A stretch of DNA of 64,000 nucleotides from Loktanella sp. PT4BL (GCF_003201935.1 NZ_QJJL01000002.1:124001-188000); one strand, 5' to 3'; positions 34,779 through 45,557 are shown, counted from the first letter of the stretch. Notes: a model not told the origin generated them from the sequence alone. Numbers and translations are program-made.

Positions 34779-35660
34779 TCACTCGGCCACAGGCGGGATC
34801 GCCTTGAGGTATGCGGCGATGGCGGCGCGGTCGTCATCGGTCAACTGGCCGGTGTTCTTGACGACTTCTGCCATCTCGCCGCCCGCACTGTCAAAATCGG
34901 GTGTGAACCCGCTTTTCAGATACTCTGCAATATCACGCTCGGACCATGACAGGACCGCTGTTGTGATGTTCGGAATACGCCCTTCGTCGGACGGATGCGG
35001 CGCACCACCCATCCAGCGCGCTGTGTCCAACCCGCCCAATGCGTTGCGGGGCGTATGACATTCGGCGCAGTGGCCCAAGGCCTCGACAAGATAACGTCCG
35101 CGGATCAGTTCGGGGCTCGCTGCTTCCTGCAAAACCCAGTCAGAGTTGGCGAAAAGGAATTTCCACGGCCCCAGCGCGATCCGCTGGTTGAACGGAAACG
35201 CCAGATCATGGGCCGCATTGGGTTGGTCGGAAGGGGGCAGGGTGCGCAGATGGGCGATCAGATCGACGATATCGCTGAGCTCTGCCTTGTTATAGCTTGT
35301 GTAGGGGAAAGCGGGATAGAGATGCGCGCCATTTTCACCGACCCCGCGCATGATCGCGCTGGCAAGCGCCAGATCGGACCACGCGCCCACACCATGCTCC
35401 GGATCGGATGAGATGTTGGGGGCGACGAAGGTCCCGAAATCCGACGCAAATGTCTTGCCGCCGCTTAAAAGCGTGGGCGGGCCGTCTTCACTGGTATGAC
35501 ACGAGGCACAGCCTGCTGCGGCAAAGACGATTTCGCCACGGGCGGGATCACCGGTAAGACCATCAAGCGCATCAGATGGCAACGGTGCCGGTTTGGTGAT
35601 GTACCAGCCGGCACCGACCACAAGAAGGGCCAGGACCCCGATGATCCGCCATTTTGCCAT
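34779..35660 (-). CDS. Dihaem cytochrome c, membrane-anchored
   Basis: A 293-residue protein with an N-terminal membrane segment (about 5-22) and two class I cytochrome domains: haem sites CASCH (51-55) and CAECH (198-202). Overall like diheme c-type subunits that pass electrons from periplasmic dehydrogenases. It follows the cytochrome c' gene by 6 nt, so the two form an operon. Redox partner unknown. Confidence 0.85.
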   Translation of the reverse strand: MAKWRIIGVLALLVVGAGWYITKPAPLPSDALDGLTGDPARGEIVFAAAGCASCHTSEDGPPTLLSGGKTFASDFGTFVAPNISSDPEHGVGAWSDLALASAIMRGVGENGAHLYPAFPYTSYNKAELSDIVDLIAHLRTLPPSDQPNAAHDLAFPFNQRIALGPWKFLFANSDWVLQEAASPELIRGRYLVEALGHCAECHTPRNALGGLDTARWMGGAPHPSDEGRIPNITTAVLSWSERDIAEYLKSGFTPDFDSAGGEMAEVVKNTGQLTDDDRAAIAAYLKAIPPVAE

Positions 35661-35666
35661 GTGATC

Positions 35667-36143
35667 TTAGGTGCGCGGCGCGCGATAGGCTTCGTGGCAA
35701 GACCCGCAGGATTGGCCCACAGGACCGAAAGCCGCCTTCATGGCATCAAGCCCGTCGCCTGCGACTGCAGCCAAAGCAGCGGTCGCTGCGGCAAGTTTCT
35801 CTTTCTCGGCCATATATCCGGCGGCGTCAGTCCAGATTTCGGCCTTGGCGCGTGACCCTTCGATACTCGCGTCAGTCCCTTCGACCCAATAGGCGGCCTG
35901 ATCCATGCTTGCGAGCGCTGCAAGGTTTGATGCGGCTGCGGTGGCAATTGCGGCATCGTAAGGAATGCGGTCCTGCGCCATTGCGCCAATCGGGCCAAGG
36001 TTAAAGGAATAGAGGCCCATATGAGACTGCCGCGCATCCATAGCGCGCTGCTGGTCTTCGGTCAGGTGCCCTGCAGCGAATGCGGCCCCGGCGATACAGA
36101 AAGCAACAGCAGTTGCGACAACACGGTTCAGTTTTTTTGACAT
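35667..36143 (-). CDS. Cytochrome c' (class II)
   Basis: A 158-residue periplasmic protein with a signal peptide (about 1-23, ending AGAAFA), a four-helix-bundle body and the haem site CGSCH at 146-150 near the C-terminus, the class II arrangement. Cytochromes c' bind NO and protect against nitrosative stress; c556-type relatives transfer electrons. Upstream partner of the dihaem cytochrome. Confidence 0.88.
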   Translation of the reverse strand: MSKKLNRVVATAVAFCIAGAAFAAGHLTEDQQRAMDARQSHMGLYSFNLGPIGAMAQDRIPYDAAIATAAASNLAALASMDQAAYWVEGTDASIEGSRAKAEIWTDAAGYMAEKEKLAAATAALAAVAGDGLDAMKAAFGPVGQSCGSCHEAYRAPRT

Positions 36144-36224
36144 GGGGTTCTCCTACGAAATCAAAAAAATAATACCGAAACCGTACCCCTCTGTGCGACA
36201 AAACGCCTCATAACGTTTTCGTGA

Positions 36225-36398
36225 TTATCGCATTCGGCGTAAATCGGTCGGGGTGAGCCAATCCGGCCAGCCAAACAACTGCTCGAAGCCAAACAGGATC
36301 AGGCAGAACACAATGATTCCGACAATGAATTTGATACTGGCGGGCGAGGGCGGGTTCTGCGCCCAGCGTTTGGCCTTCAAGAGCCAGCGGGTGTTCAT
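36225..36398 (-). CDS. Small membrane protein coupled to hpt (57 aa)
   Basis: ATG 36398 lies in the hpt stop (ATGA overlap). The 57-residue product has a basic amphipathic start ([19 protein letters not shown]), one membrane helix (about 22-40, [18 protein letters not shown]) and a tail [16 protein letters not shown]. Composition and overlap argue it is real. Unknown function; too short for standard ORF length cutoffs. Confidence 0.65.
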   Translation of the reverse strand: MNTRWLLKAKRWAQNPPSPASIKFIVGIIVFCLILFGFEQLFGWPDWLTPTDLRRMR

Positions 36399-36940
36399 GT
36401 CTCTTCGAGGAACCGCACTTTGCCGATAAAGCCGAGGTTACGGTTGCGTTGGGCAAAATCGATTCCATAACCCACGACAAATTCGTCCGGAATTTCAAAT
36501 CCGATCCAGTCCGCCTTGAGATCAACCTCGCGGCGGGCGGGTTTGTCGAGCAGCGCGATGGTTTTCATGCGTGCGGGTTTGCGCGACCACAGAAACTTGG
36601 TCACATGGGCCAGCGTATGTCCGGTATCGACGATATCCTCGACGATCAGCACATCACGCCCTTCGATCTGGCCGCGCAGGTCTTTCAGAATACGGACTTC
36701 CCGTGTGCTTTCCATACCGTCGCCATAGGACGAAGCCTCAAGAAAATCGACTTCGACAGGCAGATCCAGTTCGCGCACCAGATCGGCGATGAACACGAAA
36801 GACCCGCGCAGCAGGCCCACGACCACCAGCTTGTTGGTATCCGCAAACTCGGTACGGATCTCGCGTGCGAGATCTTCGATCCGTGCCGCGATCGCTTTGG
36901 CGCTGATCATTTCGTCGATCACATAGGTGGGGTGCGTCAT
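36395..36940 (-). CDS. hpt: Hypoxanthine phosphoribosyltransferase
   Basis: A 181-residue purine-salvage enzyme making IMP or GMP from hypoxanthine or guanine and PRPP. The PRPP motif [14 protein letters not shown], the flexible loop after [12 protein letters not shown] and the purine site [18 protein letters not shown] are visible. Ends in a 4-nt overlap with the small membrane-protein gene. Confidence 0.93.
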   Translation of the reverse strand: MTHPTYVIDEMISAKAIAARIEDLAREIRTEFADTNKLVVVGLLRGSFVFIADLVRELDLPVEVDFLEASSYGDGMESTREVRILKDLRGQIEGRDVLIVEDIVDTGHTLAHVTKFLWSRKPARMKTIALLDKPARREVDLKADWIGFEIPDEFVVGYGIDFAQRNRNLGFIGKVRFLEET

Positions 36941-37024
36941 TCAGGCCTCAATACAGGGAAATAGGTTGATTTTCTGGCCCAAGTTTACGACATCCGTCAG
37001 CGAAGTCACCCGCGAAAGGCCGTT

Positions 37025-37468
37025 ATGCCCCGTCATTCTGAAACCAAGTTTCTGCCCTATACTGCGCAGCAGATGTATGACCTTGTCGCCGACGTGGGAA
37101 ATTACCCGAAATTTCTACCGTGGACGGCGGCAGCGCGGGTGCGCAGTGTCACCGACAAGGGCGACCATCAAGAAATGCTGGCCGATCTGGTGATATCTTT
37201 CAAAGTGTTCCGCGAAAAATTCGGAAGCCGTGTTCTGCTCTGGCCCGAACAGATGAAGATTGACACAGAATACCTTGATGGGCCGATCCGGTATCTGGAA
37301 AGCCAGTGGTCATTCAAGGACGTCGAGGGTGGCTGTGAAGTCTCCTTCGCGGTGGACTTCGAATTCAAAAGCCGCCTTTTGCAGGGTGCCGCCGGCATGT
37401 TCTTTAATGAAGCGATGCAGCGGGTCGTGCGGTCGTTCGAGCGGCGCGCGGCGGAGCTTTATCGTTAG
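37025..37468 (+). CDS. RatA/COQ10-type START-domain protein
   Basis: A 147-residue protein of the polyketide-cyclase/START fold: KFLPYTAQQMYDLVADVGNYPKFLPW, then GGCEVSFAVDFEFKSRLLQ and FNEAMQRVVRSFERRA. Bacterial relatives are ubiquinone-binding COQ10-like proteins; E. coli RatA was described as a ribosome-association toxin. The COQ10 role seems more likely here, but this is inference. Convergent 4-nt overlap with the CinA-family gene. Confidence 0.82.
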   Translation: MPRHSETKFLPYTAQQMYDLVADVGNYPKFLPWTAAARVRSVTDKGDHQEMLADLVISFKVFREKFGSRVLLWPEQMKIDTEYLDGPIRYLESQWSFKDVEGGCEVSFAVDFEFKSRLLQGAAGMFFNEAMQRVVRSFERRAAELYR

Positions 37469-37932
37469 GCTTCAACCGCACGCAACAAGAGCGCGAGCGC
37501 ATGATCGCGCGCTGCGGTGCGCACATTTGCGCGGCCCTGCGCGCCAAACTCTACCGTTTCGGTGCGCACGCCGGCGGCGGTGGCAACCCCGAAACACACG
37601 CGGCCTTCGGGCTTGTGGTCTGATCCGCCCGGGCCCGCGATACCGGTAATCGCCACCGCGATATCAGCGTCAGAGTTGCGCAGCGCGCCTGACGCCATCT
37701 CGCGCGCGACCTCTTCCGAGACCGCGCCGAAGGCGTCCAGCGTGGCAGGCAACACCCCCAGCATCTGGGTTTTCGCGGCATTTGTGTAGGTAATGAATGC
37801 GCGGTCGAACACCGCCGAGCTGCCTGCAATATCGGTGATGGCGGCACTGACCATCCCACCGGTGCAGCTTTCAGCCGTGGCCAGCATCACACCTTTTGCC
37901 TTGGCGGCGTCCAGAAGAGCCTGCGCACTCAT
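37465..37932 (-). CDS. CinA-family nicotinamide-nucleotide amidohydrolase
   Basis: A 155-residue stand-alone CinA C-terminal (PncC) domain: LATAESCTGGMVSAAITDIAG with the catalytic Ser/Thr loop, FITYTNAAKTQMLGV, AVSEEVAREMASGAL and VAITGIAGPGG. It deamidates NMN in pyridine-nucleotide recycling. Coupled to pgpA by an ATGA overlap. Confidence 0.9.
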   Translation of the reverse strand: MSAQALLDAAKAKGVMLATAESCTGGMVSAAITDIAGSSAVFDRAFITYTNAAKTQMLGVLPATLDAFGAVSEEVAREMASGALRNSDADIAVAITGIAGPGGSDHKPEGRVCFGVATAAGVRTETVEFGAQGRANVRTAARDHALALLLRAVEA

Positions 37933-38417
37933 ATCAGAACGATATGGTAAAGCGCGGCAAGTGCGGCAACGCCGATCGCGGCAAAGATGCCTGCAATCAC
38001 GTCATCCAGCATCACGCCGGTTGGCCCATGGATCCGGTCGGCCCAGCCAATCGGTCCCCATTTCGTGATGTCGAAAAGCCGGAACAACGCAAATGCGGCA
38101 ACCCATCCGGGCCATAGCAGGAGGATATCAACGTCCTGACGAGCCGCGCCGAAGGCCAGTGGCAGAAGGGCGATCCATTGGCCGCAGACCTCGTCGATCA
38201 CGATCTCGGAGGGGTCGTGGTTGTCCTTGCCTTTGGTCTCGACACCCGTGGCCCAGACGCCAAGAACGTAAGACAGCACGATGCCCGCGATAAGGCCCCA
38301 AGGGCCGAAGAGCGCATAGATGGCCCAACCGGCGGGCAGGGCGGCAAGCGAGCCCCATGTGCCGGGGGCAGGGCGGATGTGGCCCACATAAAAGAAGGTG
38401 GCAATCAGATGTGTCAT
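37929..38417 (-). CDS. pgpA: Phosphatidylglycerophosphatase A
   Basis: A 162-residue membrane enzyme that dephosphorylates PGP to phosphatidylglycerol. [38 protein letters not shown] and the late [13 protein letters not shown] motif are typical. Four hydrophobic segments. Overlaps ispDF upstream and the CinA gene downstream by 4 nt each. Confidence 0.92.
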   Translation of the reverse strand: MTHLIATFFYVGHIRPAPGTWGSLAALPAGWAIYALFGPWGLIAGIVLSYVLGVWATGVETKGKDNHDPSEIVIDEVCGQWIALLPLAFGAARQDVDILLLWPGWVAAFALFRLFDITKWGPIGWADRIHGPTGVMLDDVIAGIFAAIGVAALAALYHIVLI

Positions 38418-39562
38418 GGCTTGATCAACGTCACGGTGGCGATGGCGGCAATGCCTTCCTCGCGCCCCGTAAAGCCCAGTTTTTCCGATGTTGTCGCCTT
38501 AACGCTGATGCGGTCGCTCTCGATGCCCATATAGGCGGACATGACCGCCTTCATGGCATCATGGTGCGGCCCGATCTTGGGGTATTCGCAGACCAGCGTG
38601 CAATCGGCATTGCCAATACGGAACCCCAGCGACGTGGCAAGCGCCACCGCGTGCTCCAGAAAAATATGGCTGGCGGCGCCCTTCCATTGCGGGTCCGAGG
38701 GCGGGAAGTGCTGGCCGATGTCACCTTTGCCCAACGCGCCATAGATCGCGTCTGTGACAGCATGCATGCCCACATCCGCATCGGAATGGCCCTGAAGGCT
38801 GCGGGTATGGGGGATTTGCACACCACAAAGCCAGACATGATCGCCGGGGCCAAAGCGGTGCACATCATAGCCGTTGCCACAGCGGATATCGGGGGTGGAA
38901 GTCATCGGGTTGCGCCTCATCAGCTCTGCGGCCCGGTCGAAATCCTCGGGCGTTGTGATCTTTATGTTCGCTTCATCGCCTGCCACGATCGCAACGTCCA
39001 GCCCCGCCGCACGGGCAACCGCCACATCATCGGTTTCCTGCCCGGTGCCCGCGGCATGTGCGTCCCGCAAGGGTGCAAGGTGAAAACCTTGGGGTGTCTG
39101 CGCACGGTAGAGGCCCGTGCGGTCCTGCACACCTGCGACTGTGCCGTCTGTGCCATGCCAGAGCGTATCCGTCACCGCAATTGCAGGGGCTGCACCGACA
39201 TGGGTTGCAAGAGCGTCCAGCACACGATCAATCACGGCATCGGTTACCAGCGGGCGGGCCGCGTCGTGTATGAGCACAGTCTCGATCCCGGGCTCTGCTG
39301 CCGCCAAACCCGCCCGAACCGATGCAGCACGGGTGGCACCACCCGTGACGACCGTTGCCTCAGGCTCACGCGGCCAGAGGGCTGTGTCAACGTCATCGGG
39401 ATGCAATACAAGGATCAACTGTGTGATCGCCGGGTGGTTGGCGAAACGCGCCATGGCATAGGCGGCGACAGTGCGGTCACCGATCCGTTGCCACTGTTTC
39501 GGGACGTCGCCACCCGCACGGGTGCCGCGCCCTGCCGCTACGATGATTGCCGCTACTGTCAT
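38414..39562 (-). CDS. ispDF: Bifunctional IspD/IspF
   Basis: A 382-residue fusion of two MEP-pathway enzymes. IspD (about 1-220): [28 protein letters not shown]. IspF (about 225-382): [11 protein letters not shown] with metal-binding Asp and His, [20 protein letters not shown] and the end region [15 protein letters not shown]. The fusion is common in alphaproteobacteria and suggests coordination of steps 3 and 5; ispE is not present here. First gene of the ispDF-pgpA-CinA operon. Confidence 0.95.
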   Translation of the reverse strand: MTVAAIIVAAGRGTRAGGDVPKQWQRIGDRTVAAYAMARFANHPAITQLILVLHPDDVDTALWPREPEATVVTGGATRAASVRAGLAAAEPGIETVLIHDAARPLVTDAVIDRVLDALATHVGAAPAIAVTDTLWHGTDGTVAGVQDRTGLYRAQTPQGFHLAPLRDAHAAGTGQETDDVAVARAAGLDVAIVAGDEANIKITTPEDFDRAAELMRRNPMTSTPDIRCGNGYDVHRFGPGDHVWLCGVQIPHTRSLQGHSDADVGMHAVTDAIYGALGKGDIGQHFPPSDPQWKGAASHIFLEHAVALATSLGFRIGNADCTLVCEYPKIGPHHDAMKAVMSAYMGIESDRISVKATTSEKLGFTGREEGIAAIATVTLIKP

Positions 39563-39748
39563 CTGTGATCTGTCCTTATCCTTGGCTCAGGTTTAGGCCC
39601 CGGACCGCGCCGGTGCAATTCGTCAGTTTGGCAAGCGAAATGCACAAAAATTAAGCAAACGCCATTTTATCGGGATAAATGGGCCGAGTTTCGTTGAAGG
39701 AGGCGCCAAATCTCCGTAGATGTACCGCGACGCCAAACCTGTAAGCGA

Positions 39749-40750
39749 ATGATTATCTCTGTGGCAGTAACCGAACAATTGGTCTTGGACGATGTGGCTT
39801 TGACGCCGCCTGTGGCGCTTGCGCCTTTGGCGGGAATCACCGATCTGCCGTTTCGCCAACTGGTCGCGTCTTTTGGCGCTGGCTGGGTTGTCAGCGAAAT
39901 GGTTGCAAGCCAGGAAATGGTGCAGGCCAAACCCGGCGTGCGCGAACGCGCCGAACTGGGTTATGACCAGGAAGGCACGGCTGTCCAGATAGCCGGACGC
40001 GAGGCCTATTGGATGGCCGAGGCGGCGCGCATGGCGGCAGGGAACGGGGCCGCGATCATTGACATCAACATGGGCTGTCCGGCTAAAAAGGTGACGAACG
40101 GCTATTCGGGGTCGGCGCTTTTGCGCACGCCCGATCATGCGCTCAGCCTGATCGAGGCCGTCGTCAATGCTGTTGATGTCCCCGTAACGTTGAAAACGCG
40201 TCTTGGCTGGGATCACGACAGCCTGAATGCAGCCGATGTGGCCCGCAGGGCCCAAGAGGCGGGGATCAAGCTGGTCACTATCCACGGGCGGACACGCTGC
40301 CAGTTTTACAAAGGCGCTGCCGACTGGGCCGCGATCCGGCATATCAAGGACGCGGTGACGATTCCGGTAATTGCCAATGGCGATATTGTGGATGCGGACA
40401 CCGCACGCGCGGCCTTGCGCCTGTCCGGTGGCGACGGCGTGATGATCGGACGCGGGGCGCAGGGGCGGCCTTGGGTCCTCGCGCAGGTCTCTGCTGCACT
40501 GCACGGATTGGCGGAACCTGTTGTGCCGCAGGGCCATGATCTGATTGATATGGTTTGCCGTCATTATGAAGCGATGCTGACTTTCTATGGCCCCGAACTG
40601 GGGCGTAAGGTCGCCCGCAAGCATTTGGGCTGTTACATGGACGATGCGGGCACGCCACCCGCATTGCGCAAGGCAATCCTGACCCACGCAGCACCTGCAG
40701 ATGTCCTGCGCGATCTTCCCGAGGCGTTCGATTTAAAGGTGGCGGCATGA
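39749..40750 (+). CDS. dusB: tRNA-dihydrouridine synthase DusB (NifR3)
   Basis: A 333-residue FMN enzyme reducing uridines in t[18 protein letters not shown] opens the TIM barrel; the catalytic Cys110 is in [26 protein letters not shown] and [15 protein letters not shown] are further motifs. Known as nifR3 in Rhodobacter, where it heads the ntrBC operon. ATGA overlap with ntrB. The start may be slightly downstream. Confidence 0.93.
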   Translation: MIISVAVTEQLVLDDVALTPPVALAPLAGITDLPFRQLVASFGAGWVVSEMVASQEMVQAKPGVRERAELGYDQEGTAVQIAGREAYWMAEAARMAAGNGAAIIDINMGCPAKKVTNGYSGSALLRTPDHALSLIEAVVNAVDVPVTLKTRLGWDHDSLNAADVARRAQEAGIKLVTIHGRTRCQFYKGAADWAAIRHIKDAVTIPVIANGDIVDADTARAALRLSGGDGVMIGRGAQGRPWVLAQVSAALHGLAEPVVPQGHDLIDMVCRHYEAMLTFYGPELGRKVARKHLGCYMDDAGTPPALRKAILTHAAPADVLRDLPEAFDLKVAA

Positions 40751-41820
40751 TTTTAGGACAAGCCCTTTGGTCATCCCTTCCGGTGCCGTCTTTGATGCTT
40801 GATGGCGATGACGTCATCATCATGAGCAACCCTGCGGCGGAAAGTTTTCTCAACCTGTCGTCCAAATCTCTGGTGGGCGAGAGGCTTTGGGAAAAGGTCA
40901 TGATTGATGCGCCGCTTGAGGCGCCCTATCGCCGCGCAAGGGAAAACCGCACATCGCTTTTTGTGAATGATGTAGATGTCGGCAGCGGCGAGCGCCCGCC
41001 GATGCTGTGCAATCTGCAATTCGCGCCGTTGCAGGGCAGTGACGACCAGATGATCGTCATGATCAGCCCGCGCGAGATTGCCAGCCGGATCAACCAGAAC
41101 CACTCGTCCGGCAAGGCCGCGAAATCGGCGATTGGAATGGCGGAAATGCTGGCCCATGAGATCAAGAACCCGCTGGCGGGCATCACTGGCGCGGCGCAGC
41201 TTTTGTCGATGGGGTTGTCATCGGAAGATCAGGAAATGACTGATCTGATCGTCGAGGAAAGCCGCCGGATCGTAAAACTGCTCGAACAGGTCGAACAATT
41301 CGGAAACCTGCGCAAACCGGTGCTCAAGCCCATCAATATCCACGACATACTGGACCGCGCCCGCCAATCGGCGGCGGTGGGTTTTGGCGCCCATATGCTT
41401 TTCGTCGAAGCCTATGACCCCTCCCTGCCGCAAACGCTGGCAGATGGGGACCAGCTTTTGCAGGTGTTCCTGAATTTGCTGAAAAATGCCTCGGAGGCCT
41501 GCAAGGAAGCGGGGACCATCACCCTGCATACCTTCTATGATACCTCGTTGCGTGTTCATCGTTCGGATGGCACCCATGCCCGCCTGCCGTTGCAGGTCGA
41601 GATCATTGACGATGGCCCGGGCCTGCCGCGCGAGATTGCGGATGATATCTTTGAGCCTTTTGTATCGGGCAAGGAAAACGGAACAGGGCTCGGGCTTGCG
41701 TTGGTGTCAAAACTGATCGGTGACGCCGGTGGGTGGATTTCGGTGGATAGCGTCCCCGGGCGCACGGTCTTCCGGATTTCGCTGCCGGTGGTGCCCAAAG
41801 ATTATGAAGCAGGAGAATAG
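40747..41820 (+). CDS. ntrB: Nitrogen-regulation sensor kinase NtrB
   Basis: A 357-residue soluble histidine kinase. N-terminal PAS (about 8-110), H-box with His137 ([13 protein letters not shown]), then N, G1 and G2 boxes ([26 protein letters not shown]). It phosphorylates NtrC under nitrogen limitation, controlled by PII. Two nt separate it from ntrC. Confidence 0.93.
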   Translation: MILGQALWSSLPVPSLMLDGDDVIIMSNPAAESFLNLSSKSLVGERLWEKVMIDAPLEAPYRRARENRTSLFVNDVDVGSGERPPMLCNLQFAPLQGSDDQMIVMISPREIASRINQNHSSGKAAKSAIGMAEMLAHEIKNPLAGITGAAQLLSMGLSSEDQEMTDLIVEESRRIVKLLEQVEQFGNLRKPVLKPINIHDILDRARQSAAVGFGAHMLFVEAYDPSLPQTLADGDQLLQVFLNLLKNASEACKEAGTITLHTFYDTSLRVHRSDGTHARLPLQVEIIDDGPGLPREIADDIFEPFVSGKENGTGLGLALVSKLIGDAGGWISVDSVPGRTVFRISLPVVPKDYEAGE

Positions 41821-41822
41821 CA

Positions 41823-43196
41823 ATGGACGGGACAGTACTTGTTGCCGACGACGACCGGACGATCAGAACGGTATTGACCCAGGCTTTGACGCGGGCAGGC
41901 TGCAAGGTGCATGCGACATCCTCGATTGTCACGCTGATGCGCTGGGTTGATGAGGGCAAAGGTGATCTGGTGATTTCCGATGTGATCATGCCTGATGGTA
42001 ACGGCCTTGAGCAGTTGCCAAAGATTGCAGAGGCGCGCCCCGGTCTGCCTGTGATCGTGATTTCTGCGCAGAACACCATAATGACCGCCATTCAGGCCGC
42101 TGAGGCGGACGCCTATGATTACCTGCCGAAACCTTTCGATCTGCCCGATCTGATGAAACGCGCCGCGCGTGCATTGGAGGTCAAACGCCGTGCGCCCACG
42201 ACACGTGCCCCCGATGTGAACGCGACCGAACAGGGCGGTGATCTGCCGCTGGTGGGGCGTACGCCGGTGATGCAGGGTCTCTACCGGCTTGTCGCGCGGG
42301 TCATGAACACCCAACTGCCGGTGCTGATCACTGGCGAAAGCGGTACCGGAAAATCGCTGATCGCACGCGCTGTCCATGATTTCTCAGACCGGCGCAGCCT
42401 GCCGTTTGTTGTGGTGTCGGCCTCTGATCTGGAGGGGATGGACGGCCCCTCAACGGTGCTGAGCCGTGCCAAAGGCGGGTCGATCCTCTTTGACGAGGTC
42501 AGTGATCTGTCCGAGGAGGCACAGGGCCGGATCGTGCGGATGCTGGATACACTGGGCGACAATGCGCCGCGGATTATGGCCACCTCGCAAACCGACCTGA
42601 TGGGACGTATGGAAGACGGGTTATTCCGTGAGGATCTGTTTTACCGGCTGGGCGGTGTCACCGTTGATGTCCCGTCACTGCGCGAGCGTGTCGATGATAT
42701 TCCGCTGCTGGCAGAGCATTTTCTGGCCCGCGCCGAACGTGATGGCGCGCCTTTACGCCGCTTCGGCGATGCGGCCCTTGATCTCGTCCGCGCCTATAGC
42801 TGGCCCGGCAACGTGCGGCAGTTGGAAAACGCCGTGCGCCGGCTGGTCTTTACCGCATCAGAGGATGAGATCACCCGCGCCGAGGTCGAACTGGTCCTCG
42901 GTAACCAGCCCGCAATCGAACCGCTGCGGTCAGGCGGCGAGGGCGACAAGCTGAGTGCGAGCGTGAACAAGCATCTGCGCCGCTATTTCGATCTGCATGG
43001 CGGGGTTCTGCCGCCGCCGGGGCTCTATAACCGAATCCTGAAAGAGGTAGAGGGCCCGCTGATCGAGATTGCACTGGATGCAACGGGTGGAAATCAGGCC
43101 AAATGCGCAGATTTGCTGGGCATAAACCGAAATACACTCCGCAAGAAGATCACCGATCTCGATATACGCGTGACACGCCGCCGCAAATTGATGTAA
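41823..43196 (+). CDS. ntrC: NtrC response regulator lacking the GAFTGA loop
   Basis: A 457-residue regulator: receiver domain with Asp53 (ISDVIMPDG), AAA+ domain with Walker A GESGTGKS (171-178), Walker B ILFDEV (221-226) and [18 protein letters not shown], and a Fis-type HTH at the end ([20 protein letters not shown]). Between FVVVSA and Walker B the chain is about 18 residues shorter than in enteric NtrC and the GAFTGA motif, which contacts sigma-54, is absent. Rhodobacter capsulatus NtrC likewise lacks it and works with the housekeeping sigma factor; the same mode is inferred here. Confidence 0.93.
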   Translation: MDGTVLVADDDRTIRTVLTQALTRAGCKVHATSSIVTLMRWVDEGKGDLVISDVIMPDGNGLEQLPKIAEARPGLPVIVISAQNTIMTAIQAAEADAYDYLPKPFDLPDLMKRAARALEVKRRAPTTRAPDVNATEQGGDLPLVGRTPVMQGLYRLVARVMNTQLPVLITGESGTGKSLIARAVHDFSDRRSLPFVVVSASDLEGMDGPSTVLSRAKGGSILFDEVSDLSEEAQGRIVRMLDTLGDNAPRIMATSQTDLMGRMEDGLFREDLFYRLGGVTVDVPSLRERVDDIPLLAEHFLARAERDGAPLRRFGDAALDLVRAYSWPGNVRQLENAVRRLVFTASEDEITRAEVELVLGNQPAIEPLRSGGEGDKLSASVNKHLRRYFDLHGGVLPPPGLYNRILKEVEGPLIEIALDATGGNQAKCADLLGINRNTLRKKITDLDIRVTRRRKLM

Positions 43197-43251
43197 AACC
43201 GCAACAGAACCGTGGCACTCCTACGTCAGCGTAGCAGAAAGACCACAGCGA

Positions 43252-45549
43252 ATGGCGGTACCGTGGGGGCGACCTCACCACAATAACAGGGCATTGCGCG
43301 TGCGGCGTTCCCTACTGGGCCTGAATATGACGCGACTTGGCCGCTGGTTCCGCCAGCGCCATGTGCAAACGGCGTTTACGATCGGCCTTGTGGTGGCGGG
43401 GCCACTGCTGGCGGTGCTGACCTATATTGTCGTCGGACCGCTGGATCGCGGTGCGTCGTCCACGTCTCTGCGTTTGGTTCTGCTTCTGGATTTCATCTAT
43501 GTGCTGGTCGTGGCGGCCCTGGTCATGCGGCAGGTGGCGCGCATGGTCTCGGCGCGGCGCGCCAAATCGGCAGGCTCACGGCTCAGTCTGCGTCTGACCG
43601 GGGTCTTTGCGCTGTCGGCGCTGGTGCCCATCGTGCTGGTAGCGGTCTTTTCTGTCACCCTGATTTCGATTGCCCTCGACGGGCTGTTTTCGGAACCTGT
43701 GGGCAATGTGTTGCGGACGTCTTTGACAACAGCACAGGCCTATGAAGAAGAGCACCGCCAGGAGCTGACGCGCGACGGGCTTGATCTGGCGGCCTATCTG
43801 AACCGCGAACGGCAAGCGAACCTCTTTATGGACGATGGCGAGGTGCGGCGCGCATTGGGTGACGTGCAGGCGCAGGTGGAGCGGGGCCTGAGCGAGGCTT
43901 TTGTGATTGACGGCTTGGGCACAATCGCGGCCCGCGGCGCACGGTCCTATGAATTTGGCTATGAACGCCCGTCAGCCGAGGATTTCACGCGCGCCGATGA
44001 CACCGGCCTTGCGATCATTCAGGACTTTGCCAACAACGAATTCCGCGCCCTGATCCCGCTTCTGGCCTTCCGCGACAGGTATCTCTACGTCACGCGCCCT
44101 GTGGACGGGAACGTGCTGACCCTGCTGGATGACACGACCGAGACGGTCGCCCAATATGAGGAGCTTCAGAACGAGCGCGGGCAGTTGTTGTTCCAGTTCG
44201 GCCTGCTTTATCTGGGATTCGGATTTATCCTGATCCTTGGTGCGATCTGGGGCGGTCTGGTCTTTGCCGAGCGCCTGTCAACGCCTGTTGGGCGCCTGGT
44301 GTCTGCGTCGCAACGGGTCGGGTCGGGTGATCTTGATGTGCGCGTGATCGAGGATGACGGCGATGACGAGATTTCGCAACTGGGTCATTACTTCAACCAG
44401 ATGACGAGCCGCCTGAAAGGACAGCGCGACCAGCTGATCGAGACAAACCAGCGGACAGAACGGCGCGGGCGTTTGTTTGACTCGGTGTTGCGGTCCGTCA
44501 CCTCCGGGGTTGTCGGGCTTGATGCCTATGGCCGCGTGACGTTTGTGAACCCCTCGGCCAGCCGCTTGTTATCCGTGGGTGAACACCCCGAAGAAACGGC
44601 GCTCACGGTTGCCGTTCCCGAGTTTGCCGATCTTTTCACGCAGGTCTGCGAAACCGACCGTGAAAGCGTGCAGGGCCAGATCAATCTGATCCGAAAGGGT
44701 CAACAGGAAAGCCTGCTGGTGCGGATGGCGCAGCGCCGGAATGTGGACGGGACATTGGAAGGCTATGTTGTAGCCTTTGACGATGTGACCGATCTGGTGA
44801 GTGCCCAGCGTATGGCCGCTTGGGGCGACGTGGCGCGCCGGATTGCGCATGAGATCAAGAACCCGCTGACGCCGATCCAGCTCTCGGCGGAACGGATCAA
44901 ACGCAAGTTCCATAGTCAGGTCGGCCATGACGCGGACAAGCTGGAACAGATGACAGACGTGATTGTGCGCCAGACCAACGATCTGCGGCGCATCGTGGAC
45001 GAGTTTTCCAAATTTGCGCGCATGCCGGAACCGGAACTGCATATCAATGACATGACGCAACTGGTGCATGACGCGCTGTCCCTGCAAATCGCAGGCCAGC
45101 CCGATGTGCATTTTGCCGCCGAAATCCCCGAGGAACAGGTTCTGGTCGATATGGATGACACCATGATCGGGCAGGCGCTGACGAACCTTTTGAAGAATGC
45201 AGGAGAGGCGACGGAAACCTATATCAGCCGCCACGGGGCAGAGGGCTATCGCCCTGAAATCCAGCTCCGTATGTCAAAGGACAAGGATACAGTAACGATT
45301 AAAATCTCGGACAACGGGATCGGCCTGCCGGAAGATCGCGCGCGCCTGTTCGAGCCTTACGTGACGACGCGTGGCGAGGGGACGGGTCTTGGCCTGCCCA
45401 TCGTCAAGAAGATCATCGAGGAACACGGCGGTACGCTGACACTGACAGATGCCGAGGTTTTTGCAGGTTCCACTCACGCAGGCGCCTGCGCCATTATTCA
45501 ACTGCCCGCATCGGTGCAAGCCGCGCGTGCCCCCAAAATTCCAGCATGA
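43252..45549 (+). CDS. ntrY: Membrane sensor kinase NtrY
   Basis: A 765-residue protein with several membrane segments in the first 150 residues and another near 325, a periplasmic sensor region between, a HAMP domain (LSTPVGRLVSASQRVGSGDL), a PAS domain (RSVTSGVVGLDAYGRVTF) and a kinase core with the H-box [14 protein letters not shown] and G boxes ISDNGIGLPE and GTGLGLPIV. Partner of NtrX in nitrogen and redox-linked signalling. The start could be ATG 43327. A 55-nt gap separates it from ntrC. Confidence 0.9.
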   Translation: MAVPWGRPHHNNRALRVRRSLLGLNMTRLGRWFRQRHVQTAFTIGLVVAGPLLAVLTYIVVGPLDRGASSTSLRLVLLLDFIYVLVVAALVMRQVARMVSARRAKSAGSRLSLRLTGVFALSALVPIVLVAVFSVTLISIALDGLFSEPVGNVLRTSLTTAQAYEEEHRQELTRDGLDLAAYLNRERQANLFMDDGEVRRALGDVQAQVERGLSEAFVIDGLGTIAARGARSYEFGYERPSAEDFTRADDTGLAIIQDFANNEFRALIPLLAFRDRYLYVTRPVDGNVLTLLDDTTETVAQYEELQNERGQLLFQFGLLYLGFGFILILGAIWGGLVFAERLSTPVGRLVSASQRVGSGDLDVRVIEDDGDDEISQLGHYFNQMTSRLKGQRDQLIETNQRTERRGRLFDSVLRSVTSGVVGLDAYGRVTFVNPSASRLLSVGEHPEETALTVAVPEFADLFTQVCETDRESVQGQINLIRKGQQESLLVRMAQRRNVDGTLEGYVVAFDDVTDLVSAQRMAAWGDVARRIAHEIKNPLTPIQLSAERIKRKFHSQVGHDADKLEQMTDVIVRQTNDLRRIVDEFSKFARMPEPELHINDMTQLVHDALSLQIAGQPDVHFAAEIPEEQVLVDMDDTMIGQALTNLLKNAGEATETYISRHGAEGYRPEIQLRMSKDKDTVTIKISDNGIGLPEDRARLFEPYVTTRGEGTGLGLPIVKKIIEEHGGTLTLTDAEVFAGSTHAGACAIIQLPASVQAARAPKIPA

Positions 45550-45557
45550 GGTAAATT

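Noticed and set aside
38357-39568. 403-codon open frame opposite ispDF
   Set aside because: Antisense shadow; ispDF has full motifs on the other strand.
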